Source: an uncultured Collinsella sp. (GTDB lineage Bacteria > Actinomycetota > Coriobacteriia > Coriobacteriales > Coriobacteriaceae). From it: a DNA stretch of 20,592 nucleotides. Where the stretch lies: positions 1 to 20,592 of the forward strand of contig CABUDJ010000033.1 in assembly GCA_902490325.1 (NCBI GenBank). The letters are read 5' to 3'. Below the pieces are notes generated by a model. The model was not told the origin of the DNA. It saw only the letters and a program-made list of their open reading frames with translations, and did no database searches. Position 1 is the stretch's first letter. Each line of letters opens with the position of its first letter. The translations under genes and the position numbers were made by a program. Shown piece by piece: positions 7,640 to 14,460 of the stretch.

Positions 7640-8923
7640 ATGGCTAAAGAATTCGATTTCCATCCGATGTGGGAGAGCCTCGGCATGAATCTTGCCGATC
7701 ACGACATGCTGCTGGGTGCCGTGGGCCAGATGTACGGCGACATGTTCCTGACGCAGAACAATCGCCCCAAGTCCACGTCCTACCTGGACTTTGTGGCCGC
7801 CAACATCCACAGCGGCCGCATTAAGGAGATGCTCGACAAGAAGGAGGCCGGCGAGGCCACCAAGATCGTCGGTTCGTTCTGCGTCTACGTGCCCGAGGAA
7901 ATTGTGCTCGCCTGCGACGGTATCCCCGTGGGTCTGTGCTCGGGTGCCGATTGGGCAACCGATAAGGTCGAGGAGCACCTGCCGCGCAATACCTGCCCGC
8001 TCATCAAGAGCTTTGCCGGCTTTAAGTTGGGCGAGGTTTGCCCCTACATTGAGTCGAGTGACCTGGTGGTGGGCGAGAACACCTGCGATGGCAAGAAGAA
8101 GGCTTATGAGTTTTTTGCCACGCAAAAGAACATGTACGTCATGGATATTCCCAACGTACACGACGAGTCGACGCTCGTGACCTGGAAGGCCGAGGTCAAA
8201 AAGCTCGCCGCCAAGATCGAGGACGAGTGCGGCGTCAAGATTACGCCCGAGCGTCTGAAGGCCGCCATCCACGCCGTCAATGAGAAGCGTCGCGCCCTGC
8301 AGCGCCTCGCTGCCACGCGCGCTGCCGACCCAGCGCCCATCAGCGGTCTCGACAGCCTACTGGCCATCCAGGCCGCCTTTATGGACGACACGCCGCGTCT
8401 GACCGGAGCCATTAACGATATGGCGTCTGAATGCGAGCAGCGTGTCGAGGCCGGCGAGGGCGTGGCTCCCAAGGGGACCAAGCGCATCCTGTACACCGGT
8501 ACGCCCATGGCCGTGCCCAACTGGAAGCTGTTCAACCTTATCGAGAAGGCCGGCGGCGTCGTGGTGGGCGAGGAATCCTGCACGGGTTCTCGCTATTACA
8601 AGGACTTGGTCGATGAGTCCGGCGAGACGGTCGACGAGATGCTCGATGCCGTCGCCGAGCGCTACTTTAAGATCAACTGCGCCGTCTTTACGCCTAACGA
8701 CCAGCGTATGAAGGACATTGTCCAGATGGCGCACGACCTGCATGCCGACGGTATCGTCGACGTGGCCCTGCAGTTCTGCACGCTCTATGAGATGGAGTCG
8801 TTTGCCGTGGAGAAGGCCGCCGAGGAGGCCGGCATTCCGTTTATGCACATCACGACCGACTACGCCGGCGAGGACGCCGGTCAGCTGCAAACCAGGATCG
8901 AGGCTTTCTTGGAAACCATTTAG
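7640..8923 (+). CDS. double-cubane-cluster reductase / 2-hydroxyacyl-CoA dehydratase-like subunit (YjiM family), copy 1
   Basis: A 427-residue member of the HgdB/YjiM superfamily. Characterised double-cubane proteins hold an unusual eight-iron cluster and, when fed by an ATP-driven activator, carry out difficult low-potential reductions; their natural substrate is unclear. The cluster-region cysteines are visible: NTCPLIKSF (C119), EVCPY (C134) and GENTCDGKKK (C149), with further conserved segments around SFCVYVPEEI, EESCTGSRYY and FTPNDQR. Near the C-terminus it has LQFCTLYEMES where YjiM has LQACHTYAVES. It has about 40 extra N-terminal residues compared with copy 2. The start at 7640 follows GAGAGGGG. 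A long hairpin follows the stop, then a paralogue and the activator, so the module is probably co-transcribed. A true 2-hydroxyacyl-CoA dehydratase is less likely, because no CoA-transferase or acyl-CoA gene is nearby. Confidence 0.85.
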   Translation: MAKEFDFHPMWESLGMNLADHDMLLGAVGQMYGDMFLTQNNRPKSTSYLDFVAANIHSGRIKEMLDKKEAGEATKIVGSFCVYVPEEIVLACDGIPVGLCSGADWATDKVEEHLPRNTCPLIKSFAGFKLGEVCPYIESSDLVVGENTCDGKKKAYEFFATQKNMYVMDIPNVHDESTLVTWKAEVKKLAAKIEDECGVKITPERLKAAIHAVNEKRRALQRLAATRAADPAPISGLDSLLAIQAAFMDDTPRLTGAINDMASECEQRVEAGEGVAPKGTKRILYTGTPMAVPNWKLFNLIEKAGGVVVGEESCTGSRYYKDLVDESGETVDEMLDAVAERYFKINCAVFTPNDQRMKDIVQMAHDLHADGIVDVALQFCTLYEMESFAVEKAAEEAGIPFMHITTDYAGEDAGQLQTRIEAFLETI

Positions 8924-8938
8924 AGCTATCCGTCTCGG

Positions 8939-9040
8939 CGGCTTCCCCAGGCACCCGGTCTTGCCGTTCAAACCGTCGCTTGCGTACCAAAGTACGCGGC
9001 GCTTCTCTTTCACGGCAACCTCGGGCACCTGGGAAAGCCG
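8939..9040 (+). repeat. long imperfect palindrome, copy A (intergenic hairpin)
   Basis: A roughly 100-base imperfect inverted repeat starting 15 bases after the first reductase gene. The apex is GCGTAC, CAAA, GTACGC; outward come TTGCCGT/ACGGCAA, then CCCAGG/CCTGGG and CGGC/GCCG flanks. A close relative follows the next gene (10238-10341). There is no T-run, so it is not a standard terminator. It could stabilise or process the mRNA, reduce read-through, or be a dispersed repeat. Confidence 0.75.
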
Positions 9041-9077
9041 TTTCCTTGGTTGGTTAAAAGGTTTGTTAAGGAGTTAT

Positions 9078-10241
9078 ATGTCGGAAAATATTGAGCAGCC
9101 GTTGCCGTCCACGTTTGAGGAGTTCAACGAGCAGCGCAAGGCGGCGTTTATTCGCGTCAAGGATTACAAACAGGCCGGCAATCGCCTGGTCGGCTTTTTG
9201 TGCAGCTATACGCCGCTCGAGATTATCGATGCCGCGGGCGCTGCAAGTGTGGCCTTGTGCGGCACGTCCGATGAGGTGATTCCCGAGGCCGAGAAGGTGC
9301 TGCCGGCAAACCTCTGCCCGCTCATCAAGTCGACCTACGGCTTTGCCTACTCGCAAAAGTGTCCGTTTACGCACTTTAGCGACATGATCATCGGCGAGAC
9401 CACCTGCGACGGCAAAAAGAAGATGTACGAGCTGCTCAACGAGCTCAAGCGCACGCACATTCTGCACCTGCCGCAGGGTCGCGATCGTGCCTACGAGCGT
9501 GAAAGCTGGTACGAGGAGTGCCGCCTGCTCAAGGAGGAGCTCGAGGGCTTCTACGGTATTACGATTACTGATGACGACCTGCGCGTCGCCGTCCGTCATC
9601 GCAATCGCCTGCGTGCGGCGCAGCTCGATATGTTCGCGCTTCAGGCCAACCAGCCTGCGGCCATGAGTGGCGTCGACCTGATGAGCACTATGTTTGCCGG
9701 TACGTTCAGCTTTGATATCGAGGCCTATACGCAGCAGCTGGAGCAAAAGGTCGCCAAGCTGCGCGAGGCCTACGATGCAGGCGAGCGCCCGGTCGCGGCG
9801 GATGCCAAGCGCATTCTGATCACCGGCTGCCCGGTGGGCGGCGTGATCAACAAGATCGGTCGCACCATCGAGTCCAACGGCGGCGTGGTCGTGTGCATGG
9901 ACGACTGCTCGGGCGAGCGCACGGCGGCCATGATGATCGACCCGGAGGCTCCCGACATCCTTCGCGCCATCGCCGACCGCTACCTGGATATCAACTGCTC
10001 GGTCATGACGCCCAACGACGGTCGTATGGAAAACACGCTGGCCATGTGCGAGAAGTATCACGTCGATGGCGTAGTGGAGAGCGTGCTCCAGGCGTGCCAC
10101 ACCTTTAACGTGGAGAGTGCGCGCATGCAGGAGGCTGTCGAGGGTGCGGGTATTCCGTATATGAAGATCGAGACCGACTACAGCAACGGCGACATGGGCC
10201 AGATCGAGACGCGCATCGCCGCCTTCATCGAAACCCTCTAG
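9078..10241 (+). CDS. double-cubane-cluster reductase / 2-hydroxyacyl-CoA dehydratase-like subunit (YjiM family), copy 2
   Basis: A 387-residue paralogue of the preceding gene, closer in length and motifs to E. coli YjiM. It has GFLCSYTPLEI near the N-terminus, NLCPLIKSTYGF (C80), QKCPF (C95), GETTCDGKKKMYE (C110), ITGCPVGG, SVMTPNDGRM and LQACHTFNVES near the C-terminus. The cytoplasmic enzyme would accept single electrons from the activator encoded next and use its double cubane to reduce an unknown substrate. Known double-cubane proteins are homodimers; two adjacent paralogues leave open a heterodimer, as in true 2-hydroxyacyl-CoA dehydratases. The ATG at 9078 has AAGGAG (9068-9073) upstream; the frame is open much further upstream, but that reading is a shadow of copy 1. 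Its stop codon is built into the stem of the second hairpin. Confidence 0.88.
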   Translation: MSENIEQPLPSTFEEFNEQRKAAFIRVKDYKQAGNRLVGFLCSYTPLEIIDAAGAASVALCGTSDEVIPEAEKVLPANLCPLIKSTYGFAYSQKCPFTHFSDMIIGETTCDGKKKMYELLNELKRTHILHLPQGRDRAYERESWYEECRLLKEELEGFYGITITDDDLRVAVRHRNRLRAAQLDMFALQANQPAAMSGVDLMSTMFAGTFSFDIEAYTQQLEQKVAKLREAYDAGERPVAADAKRILITGCPVGGVINKIGRTIESNGGVVVCMDDCSGERTAAMMIDPEAPDILRAIADRYLDINCSVMTPNDGRMENTLAMCEKYHVDGVVESVLQACHTFNVESARMQEAVEGAGIPYMKIETDYSNGDMGQIETRIAAFIETL

Positions 10242-10341
10242 CTTCCTCAGGCACCGGATCTTGCCCCTCAAACCGTCGCTTGCGTACCAAAGTACGCTGC
10301 GCTCCTCTTTCGGGGCAACCTCCGGCACCTGAGAAACCTAG
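10238..10341 (+). repeat. long imperfect palindrome, copy B, overlapping a stop codon
   Basis: Same architecture and apex as the element at 8939-9040. Several stem pairs are changed on both sides so that pairing is kept: TTGCCCC/GGGGCAA replaces TTGCCGT/ACGGCAA, CTCAGG/CCTGAG replaces CCCAGG/CCTGGG, and the flank is CTAG/CTAG instead of CGGC/GCCG. The left CTAG contains the TAG stop of the upstream gene. Apart from this element and about 50 bases before the activator, the intergenic stretch holds nothing recognisable. Confidence 0.75.
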
Positions 10342-10395
10342 AGCTAAGGCGCCTGAACGCGCCGCTACCTTTGATGTTTAGATTGGGAGAGAGCC

Positions 10396-11160
10396 ATGAT
10401 GGGGATCGGGATCGATATCGGGTCTACGGCGGCTAAGGCTGCTGTGGTCGACGGGGAGGGTTCGGTGGCGTGGATGCGCGTGCAGCCAACCGGGTTCTCC
10501 TCGGTCGATGCTTCCGAGCGGCTGCGCGAGGCACTGGCAGCGGCCGGCTATGACGTGACGGCCGAAGATGCTCGCGTGGTCGCGACTGGCTACGGCCGTG
10601 TTGCCGTGCCCTATGCGCACAAGGTCGTGACCGAGATCACCTGCCACGGCACCGGTGCCGTGCGTCTGTTTGGTGACCATGGCACCGTGATCGATGTGGG
10701 TGGTCAGGACACCAAGGTCATCCAGCTTAAAGGCGGCCGCGTGGCCAAATTTGCCATGAACGACAAGTGCGCCGCCGGCACGGGGCGCTTTTTGGAGATC
10801 ATGGCCGACCGCCTGGGCATTACCCAGCAGCAGATGGCAGACCTCGCCCGCACCGGCGAGCCGACCAAGATCAGCAGCATGTGCACGGTGTTTGCCGAAA
10901 GCGAGGTCATCAGCCTGATCGGTCGCGGTGAGCCGCGCGAGAACATTGCACGCGGCGTGATCGAAAGCGTCGTGTCGCGCGTGGCGACTATGGCCGGACA
11001 GGCGGCGGGTGCTCCGTACTACCTGACGGGAGGCCTGTGCGAGAACGCCTACGTTGTGGAGCGGCTGGCCGCGCTGCTGGGGTCGCCAGTGACTACGTCG
11101 CCCCAGGCCCGCTTTGCAGGTGCCATCGGCGCGGCCATTCGAGCCCAGGCGCTCATGTAA
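10396..11160 (+). CDS. ATP-dependent activator of the double-cubane reductases (HgdC/YjiL family)
   Basis: A 254-residue ASKHA-fold ATPase. Family knowledge: a homodimer shares one [4Fe-4S] cluster and uses ATP hydrolysis to push single electrons onto the partner reductase. The phosphate loops GIDIGSTAAKA (3-13) and DVGGQDTKVI (100-109) are present. So are the cluster cysteines C125 (NDKCAAGTGRFLE) and C163 (SSMCTVFAESEV), and the adenosine-site TGGLCEN near the C-terminus. The length is typical of stand-alone activators. GGGAGAGAG (10385-10393) precedes the ATG at 10396; the next codon is also ATG. It lies after its two presumed partners and 83 bases before selD, without a terminator, so I place it in the same transcription unit as the selenium genes. 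Confidence 0.9.
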   Translation: MMGIGIDIGSTAAKAAVVDGEGSVAWMRVQPTGFSSVDASERLREALAAAGYDVTAEDARVVATGYGRVAVPYAHKVVTEITCHGTGAVRLFGDHGTVIDVGGQDTKVIQLKGGRVAKFAMNDKCAAGTGRFLEIMADRLGITQQQMADLARTGEPTKISSMCTVFAESEVISLIGRGEPRENIARGVIESVVSRVATMAGQAAGAPYYLTGGLCENAYVVERLAALLGSPVTTSPQARFAGAIGAAIRAQALM

Positions 11161-11243
11161 GGGGCGGTGTCATTCGCCGTCCGCTCTCGGCGCCGCCATG
11201 CGTATACTGGGAGGAACTGATTGACCTATGAGAGGAGGAATCG

Positions 11244-12293
11244 ATGGCTGACGATGTTATTAAGCTCACGCAGATGACCGCTGCCTCTGGTTGAGCTGCT
11301 AAGTTGGCTCCTGGAGCCCTCGCCCAGGTCCTGGGCGATTTACCCAATGTGCATAACGACAACTTGCTCGTGGGGTTCGATACCTCCGACGATGCGAGCG
11401 TCTTTCGCGTAGGGGAGAACCTGGGGCTCGTGCAGTCCATCGACTTCTTTCCGCCGATGGTCGACGACCCGTTTCTGTTTGGCCAGATTGCCGCAGCCAA
11501 CTCGCTGTCGGACATCTACGCCATGGGCGGGCGGCCGAGCCATGCTATGAACCTGCTCTGCATACCCAGTTGTCTGGGCGTTGAAGTTGCCGGTCAGATT
11601 CTGGCGGGCGGCGCCGACAAGTGCGTCGAGGCGGGTTGCTCCATCGCGGGCGGCCACACCATCAACGACGACGAGCCCAAGTACGGGCTGTCCGTGAGCG
11701 GTTTTGTCGCGCTCGACCGCATGCTCGCCAACAGCGGCGCACGCGCAGGCGATGTTCTGCTGCTGACCAAGGCGATCGGCTCGGGCATCATCACCACGGC
11801 CATTAAGGGCGAGCTCATCGAGCAGGACGAGGCCGCAGCCATGTTTGACTCGATGCGCACCCTCAACGAGGCGCCGATTCGTCTGGCCGAGGGGCTTGAG
11901 CTTCACGGCTGCACCGACATTACGGGCTTTGGCCTGATCGGGCACGCGTGCGAGATGGCCGAGGGCTCGGGCGTGCAGGTTGAGCTTGCGTCGGGGGCGG
12001 TGCCGCTCTTTGACCAGGTGCTCGACATGGCGCGTCTGGGCATTATCCCCGCGGGCTCCTACCGCAACCAGGACTTCTTTGGCCCGCGCGTGACGGCTGA
12101 CGATGACCTGGAGCCGGGCATGCTCGACGCGCTGTACGATCCGCAGACGTCTGGCGGCCTGCTTATCGCGGCACCTGCTGCCGATGTGGATGAGCTTGCG
12201 CGCCGCCTACATGCCGAAGGACGTATCGCCGCCGTCGTCGGTCGCGTGTGCGAGCCGGTGCCAGGCGGTCCTGCCGTCCACGTTGTCCGTTAA
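11244..12293 (+). CDS. selD: selenide, water dikinase SelD, selenocysteine-containing (Sec17)
   Basis: A 349-residue protein if the in-frame TGA at 11292-11294 is read as selenocysteine. SelD makes selenophosphate from selenide and ATP, the selenium donor for selenocysteine and other selenium products. Its N-terminus, IKLTQMTAASG-Sec-AAK, aligns without gaps to E. coli IRLTQYSHGAGCGCK. Sec falls on catalytic Cys17 and the essential lysine on K20. Cys19 of E. coli is alanine here. Downstream, SIDFFPPMVDDPFLFGQIAAANSLSDIYAMGG (metal and ATP ligands) and CTDITGFGLIGHA are typical. The start at 11244 has a strong GAGAGGAGGA (11231-11240) and lies upstream of the TGA. An annotation that treats TGA as stop would begin wrongly near 11304 and lose the active site. 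It lies between the reductase activator and yedF. Confidence 0.95.
11292..11337 (+). promoter_or_regulatory. selenocysteine codon and bacterial SECIS hairpin in selD
   Basis: TGA (11292-11294) is followed by a perfect 7-base-pair hairpin CGCCCAG (11321-11327), GTC, CTGGGCG (11331-11337). The apex reads AGGTCC, close to the AGGTCT apical loop of the E. coli fdhF SECIS that SelB binds. The spacing from TGA is about 31 bases, longer than in fdhF. A smaller palindrome, GGCTCC/GGAGCC (11306-11318), lies between. Confidence 0.75.
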
Positions 12294-12350
12294 CGACACG
12301 TTTATTGAGCTCTGTACCGTTCTAAAACGATTAATTCGAAAGGAAATACT

Positions 12351-12977
12351 ATGTCTACCAAGATTGAAGTCAATGCCATGGGCGATGCCTGCCCGCTGCC
12401 CGTCGTCAAGACGCTCAAAGCCCTGAAGCAGCTTGATGGCGAGGGTACAGTCGTGACCTCGGTCGATAACGAGACCGCCGTCAAGAACATCTCCAAGATG
12501 GCGCAGGAGAAGGGCTGCACGGCCTCAGTCGAGAAGGTTTCTGACGCCGAGTGGCACGTGACCGTGGCGACCTCTGGCGCCGTTGCCGTGGCTGATCCCG
12601 AGCAGGATGGCACTGCCTTCTGCGATGCCAGCGCCGGCAAGGGCAAGCTCGTCATTTCCGTCTACACCGACTGCATGGGCCGCGGCGACGACGAGCTGGG
12701 CCACAAGCTCATGAAGGCCTTTATCTTTGCCGTGACGCAGCAGGAGGAGCTGCCCGCGACCATGCTGTTCTATAACGGCGGCGCCAAGCTCACCGTCGAG
12801 GGCTCACCGGTACTCGACGACCTGAAGGGTCTGGCCGAGCAGGGCGTCGAGATCCTTACCTGCGGCACCTGCCTCGACCACTATGGCATTAAGGACCAGC
12901 TTGCCGTGGGCGAGGTCACCAACATGTACGTGATCGTGGAGAAGATGGAGCAGGCCGTGCGCGTCGTGCGCCCGTAG
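12351..12977 (+). CDS. yedF: selenium metabolism protein YedF (TusA-like plus DsrE-like domains)
   Basis: A 208-residue two-domain protein. Residues 4-75 are a TusA-like sulfurtransferase domain with the CPLP motif (C14). Residues about 98-205 are a DsrE-like domain with ILTCGTCLDHYG (C171, C174). Genes of this type track selD across anaerobes and are thought to carry or deliver selenium or sulfur as a protein-bound persulfide/perselenide; the exact reaction is not established. AAAGGAAA precedes the ATG at 12351. It follows selD by 57 bases and precedes the DUF3343 gene by 19 bases. Three paired sulfur or selenium-handling cysteines are intact, so it should be active. Confidence 0.9.
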   Translation: MSTKIEVNAMGDACPLPVVKTLKALKQLDGEGTVVTSVDNETAVKNISKMAQEKGCTASVEKVSDAEWHVTVATSGAVAVADPEQDGTAFCDASAGKGKLVISVYTDCMGRGDDELGHKLMKAFIFAVTQQEELPATMLFYNGGAKLTVEGSPVLDDLKGLAEQGVEILTCGTCLDHYGIKDQLAVGEVTNMYVIVEKMEQAVRVVRP

Positions 12978-12996
12978 CGTATTGGTTGGAGTTGCC

Positions 12997-13248
12997 ATGA
13001 GGGAGAAGCGCCCTGCGCTTGTCATCACGTTTCCTACCACGGCGGCCGCCATGGGGTGCGAGACCCTATGCATCGAGCGCGGCCTTCCCGGGCGCACGAT
13101 TCCCGTGCCCGGGGAGGTCGCTGCCGGCTGCGGTTTGGCATGGAAGGCGTTGCCTGCGGATGAGGAACTGCTGCGCGGCGAGCTTGCCGCGGCGGGCGTT
13201 CCCACCGAGGGCTTTACCGTGATCGATATGTGGGAGGTCGTGCGATGA
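12997..13248 (+). CDS. DUF3343 protein, putative selenium/sulfur carrier
   Basis: An 83-residue protein of the DUF3343 family. The visible features are a hydrophobic start ALVITFPTTAAAMGCE, the family-like RTIPVPGEVAAGCGLAWKA segment with conserved C45, and a C-terminal strand ending in VIDMWEVVR. Function is not known; genes of this family regularly neighbour yedF, selD and a cysteine-desulfurase-like enzyme, which suggests a small carrier for selenium or sulfur. The ATG at 12997 is preferred (TTGGAG just upstream) over a TTG five codons earlier. Its stop overlaps the next start as ATGA, so translation of the two is coupled. Confidence 0.8.
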   Translation: MREKRPALVITFPTTAAAMGCETLCIERGLPGRTIPVPGEVAAGCGLAWKALPADEELLRGELAAAGVPTEGFTVIDMWEVVR

Positions 13249-14384
13249 TCTACCTGGATAACGCGGCGACGACCATGCACAAGCCGCAGACGGTCATCGA
13301 TGCCGTGACGCAGGCGATGTGCTCGCTCGGCAATGCCGGGCGCGGTGCCACGTCGGGTGCCCTCGATGCCGCTCGTACGATTCACGCTTGCCGTGCCAAG
13401 CTCGCGCGCCTTTTGGGTTGCCCGAGGGCGGACCATGTGTGCTTTACGCCCAATTCCACCGCGGCGCTCAACACCGCCATCAATGGCGTGGTGCGCCCCG
13501 GCGACCGTGTGGTCACAACGGTGCTCGAGCACAACTCCGTGCTGCGTCCGCTTAACCGCCTTGCGGCAGAGCAGGGTGTGACCGTTGAGCATGCGGGTTG
13601 CGACGCGAATGGCGTGCTCGACTACGATGAGCTCGATCGGCTGGTCACGCCCGGTACACGTGCCGTGGTGGTGACGCATGCCTCTAATGTGACCGGCAAC
13701 GCGGTCGACATTGCGCGCGTGGCGGCCATAGCCCATGCGGCCGGCGCGCTTGTGATCGTCGATGCCTCGCAGTCTGCCGGCACGGCGCATATCGATATGC
13801 AGGCCATGGGGCTCGACATTGTGTGCTTTACCGGCCACAAGGGATTGATGGGCCCGCAGGGGACCGGCGGCCTGGCCGTGGCAGAGGGCATTGACGTGGC
13901 CCCGTGGGCCATGGGCGGCACGGGCGTGCACAGCTTCGATGCGCTGCAGCCGCTTGAGTGGCCCACGCGCCTTGAGGCGGGCACGCTCAACGGTCATGGC
14001 ATCGCTGGACTTTCTGCCGGTCTCGACTTTATCGAGGCCCAGGGTGGGGTGGAGACGATTGCAGCTCACGAACGCGCGCTCGCTGATCGCTTCCTTGCCG
14101 GTGTGCGCGAGATTCCGGGGATTAAGCTCTACGGTGCCTTTGACCAGCCGACGCGCTCGGCGATCGTGTCCCTCAACGTGGGCGATATCGACTCTGCCGA
14201 GATCTCGGACGCGCTCATGCAAGGGTGGGGGATTGCGACGCGCCCCGGTGCCCATTGCGCTCCGCTCATGCACCGCGCGCTCGGAACCGAGCGCCAGGGT
14301 GTTGTTCGCTTCTCGTTTGGGTATTTCAACACGGACGAGGAAGCCGACACGGCTATCGATGCTCTGTGCGATTTAGCCTGTTAA
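13245..14384 (+). CDS. cysteine desulfurase-like PLP enzyme of the selenium cluster
   Basis: A 379-residue class V aminotransferase-fold enzyme. Family members remove sulfur (or selenium) from cysteine (or selenocysteine) and leave it on an active-site cysteine. Visible residues are YLDNAATT at the N-terminus, H96 in LEHNS stacking on PLP, D173 and Q176 in IVDASQSAG, the Schiff-base lysine K199 in FTGHKG, and catalytic C338 in RPGAHCAPLMH. The RPGAHCAPL form resembles the subgroup found beside SelD in bacteria that use selenium, rather than IscS of iron-sulfur assembly. The start at 13245 follows GGGAGGT and overlaps the DUF3343 stop. A strong terminator follows, ending the operon. Whether it works on cysteine or selenocysteine cannot be read from the sequence. 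Confidence 0.88.
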   Translation: MIYLDNAATTMHKPQTVIDAVTQAMCSLGNAGRGATSGALDAARTIHACRAKLARLLGCPRADHVCFTPNSTAALNTAINGVVRPGDRVVTTVLEHNSVLRPLNRLAAEQGVTVEHAGCDANGVLDYDELDRLVTPGTRAVVVTHASNVTGNAVDIARVAAIAHAAGALVIVDASQSAGTAHIDMQAMGLDIVCFTGHKGLMGPQGTGGLAVAEGIDVAPWAMGGTGVHSFDALQPLEWPTRLEAGTLNGHGIAGLSAGLDFIEAQGGVETIAAHERALADRFLAGVREIPGIKLYGAFDQPTRSAIVSLNVGDIDSAEISDALMQGWGIATRPGAHCAPLMHRALGTERQGVVRFSFGYFNTDEEADTAIDALCDLAC

Positions 14385-14407
14385 AGCTGCTAGAACGTTT
14401 ATACTTG

Positions 14408-14437
14408 CGGGACGGGCCTTTTGCCCGTCCCGTTTTT
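14408..14437 (+). terminator. strong Rho-independent terminator ending the selenium operon
   Basis: A perfect 10-base-pair stem, CGGGACGGGC (14408-14417) / GCCCGTCCCG (14423-14432), with a five-base loop and a TTTTT tail. Confidence 0.95.
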
Positions 14438-14460
14438 GTTTCGACCCGAAAGGTGTGCCT

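Noticed and set aside
7381..7647. 88-codon frame with several cysteines before the first reductase gene
   Set aside because: It begins at a TTG without a ribosome site, overlaps the start of the real gene in another frame, and has no recognisable pattern; the 22-codon ORF in the other frame has the strong ribosome site.
8718..9077. Upstream in-frame extension of the second reductase gene
   Set aside because: The frame is open, but these residues are the shadow of copy 1 plus the intergenic hairpin; AAGGAG before 9078 fixes the start.
11292..11303. selD as a truncated or pseudogenised gene starting near 11304
   Set aside because: The upstream codons carry the exact SelD N-terminal motif, a strong ribosome site and a SECIS-like hairpin after the TGA, so it is a recoded codon.
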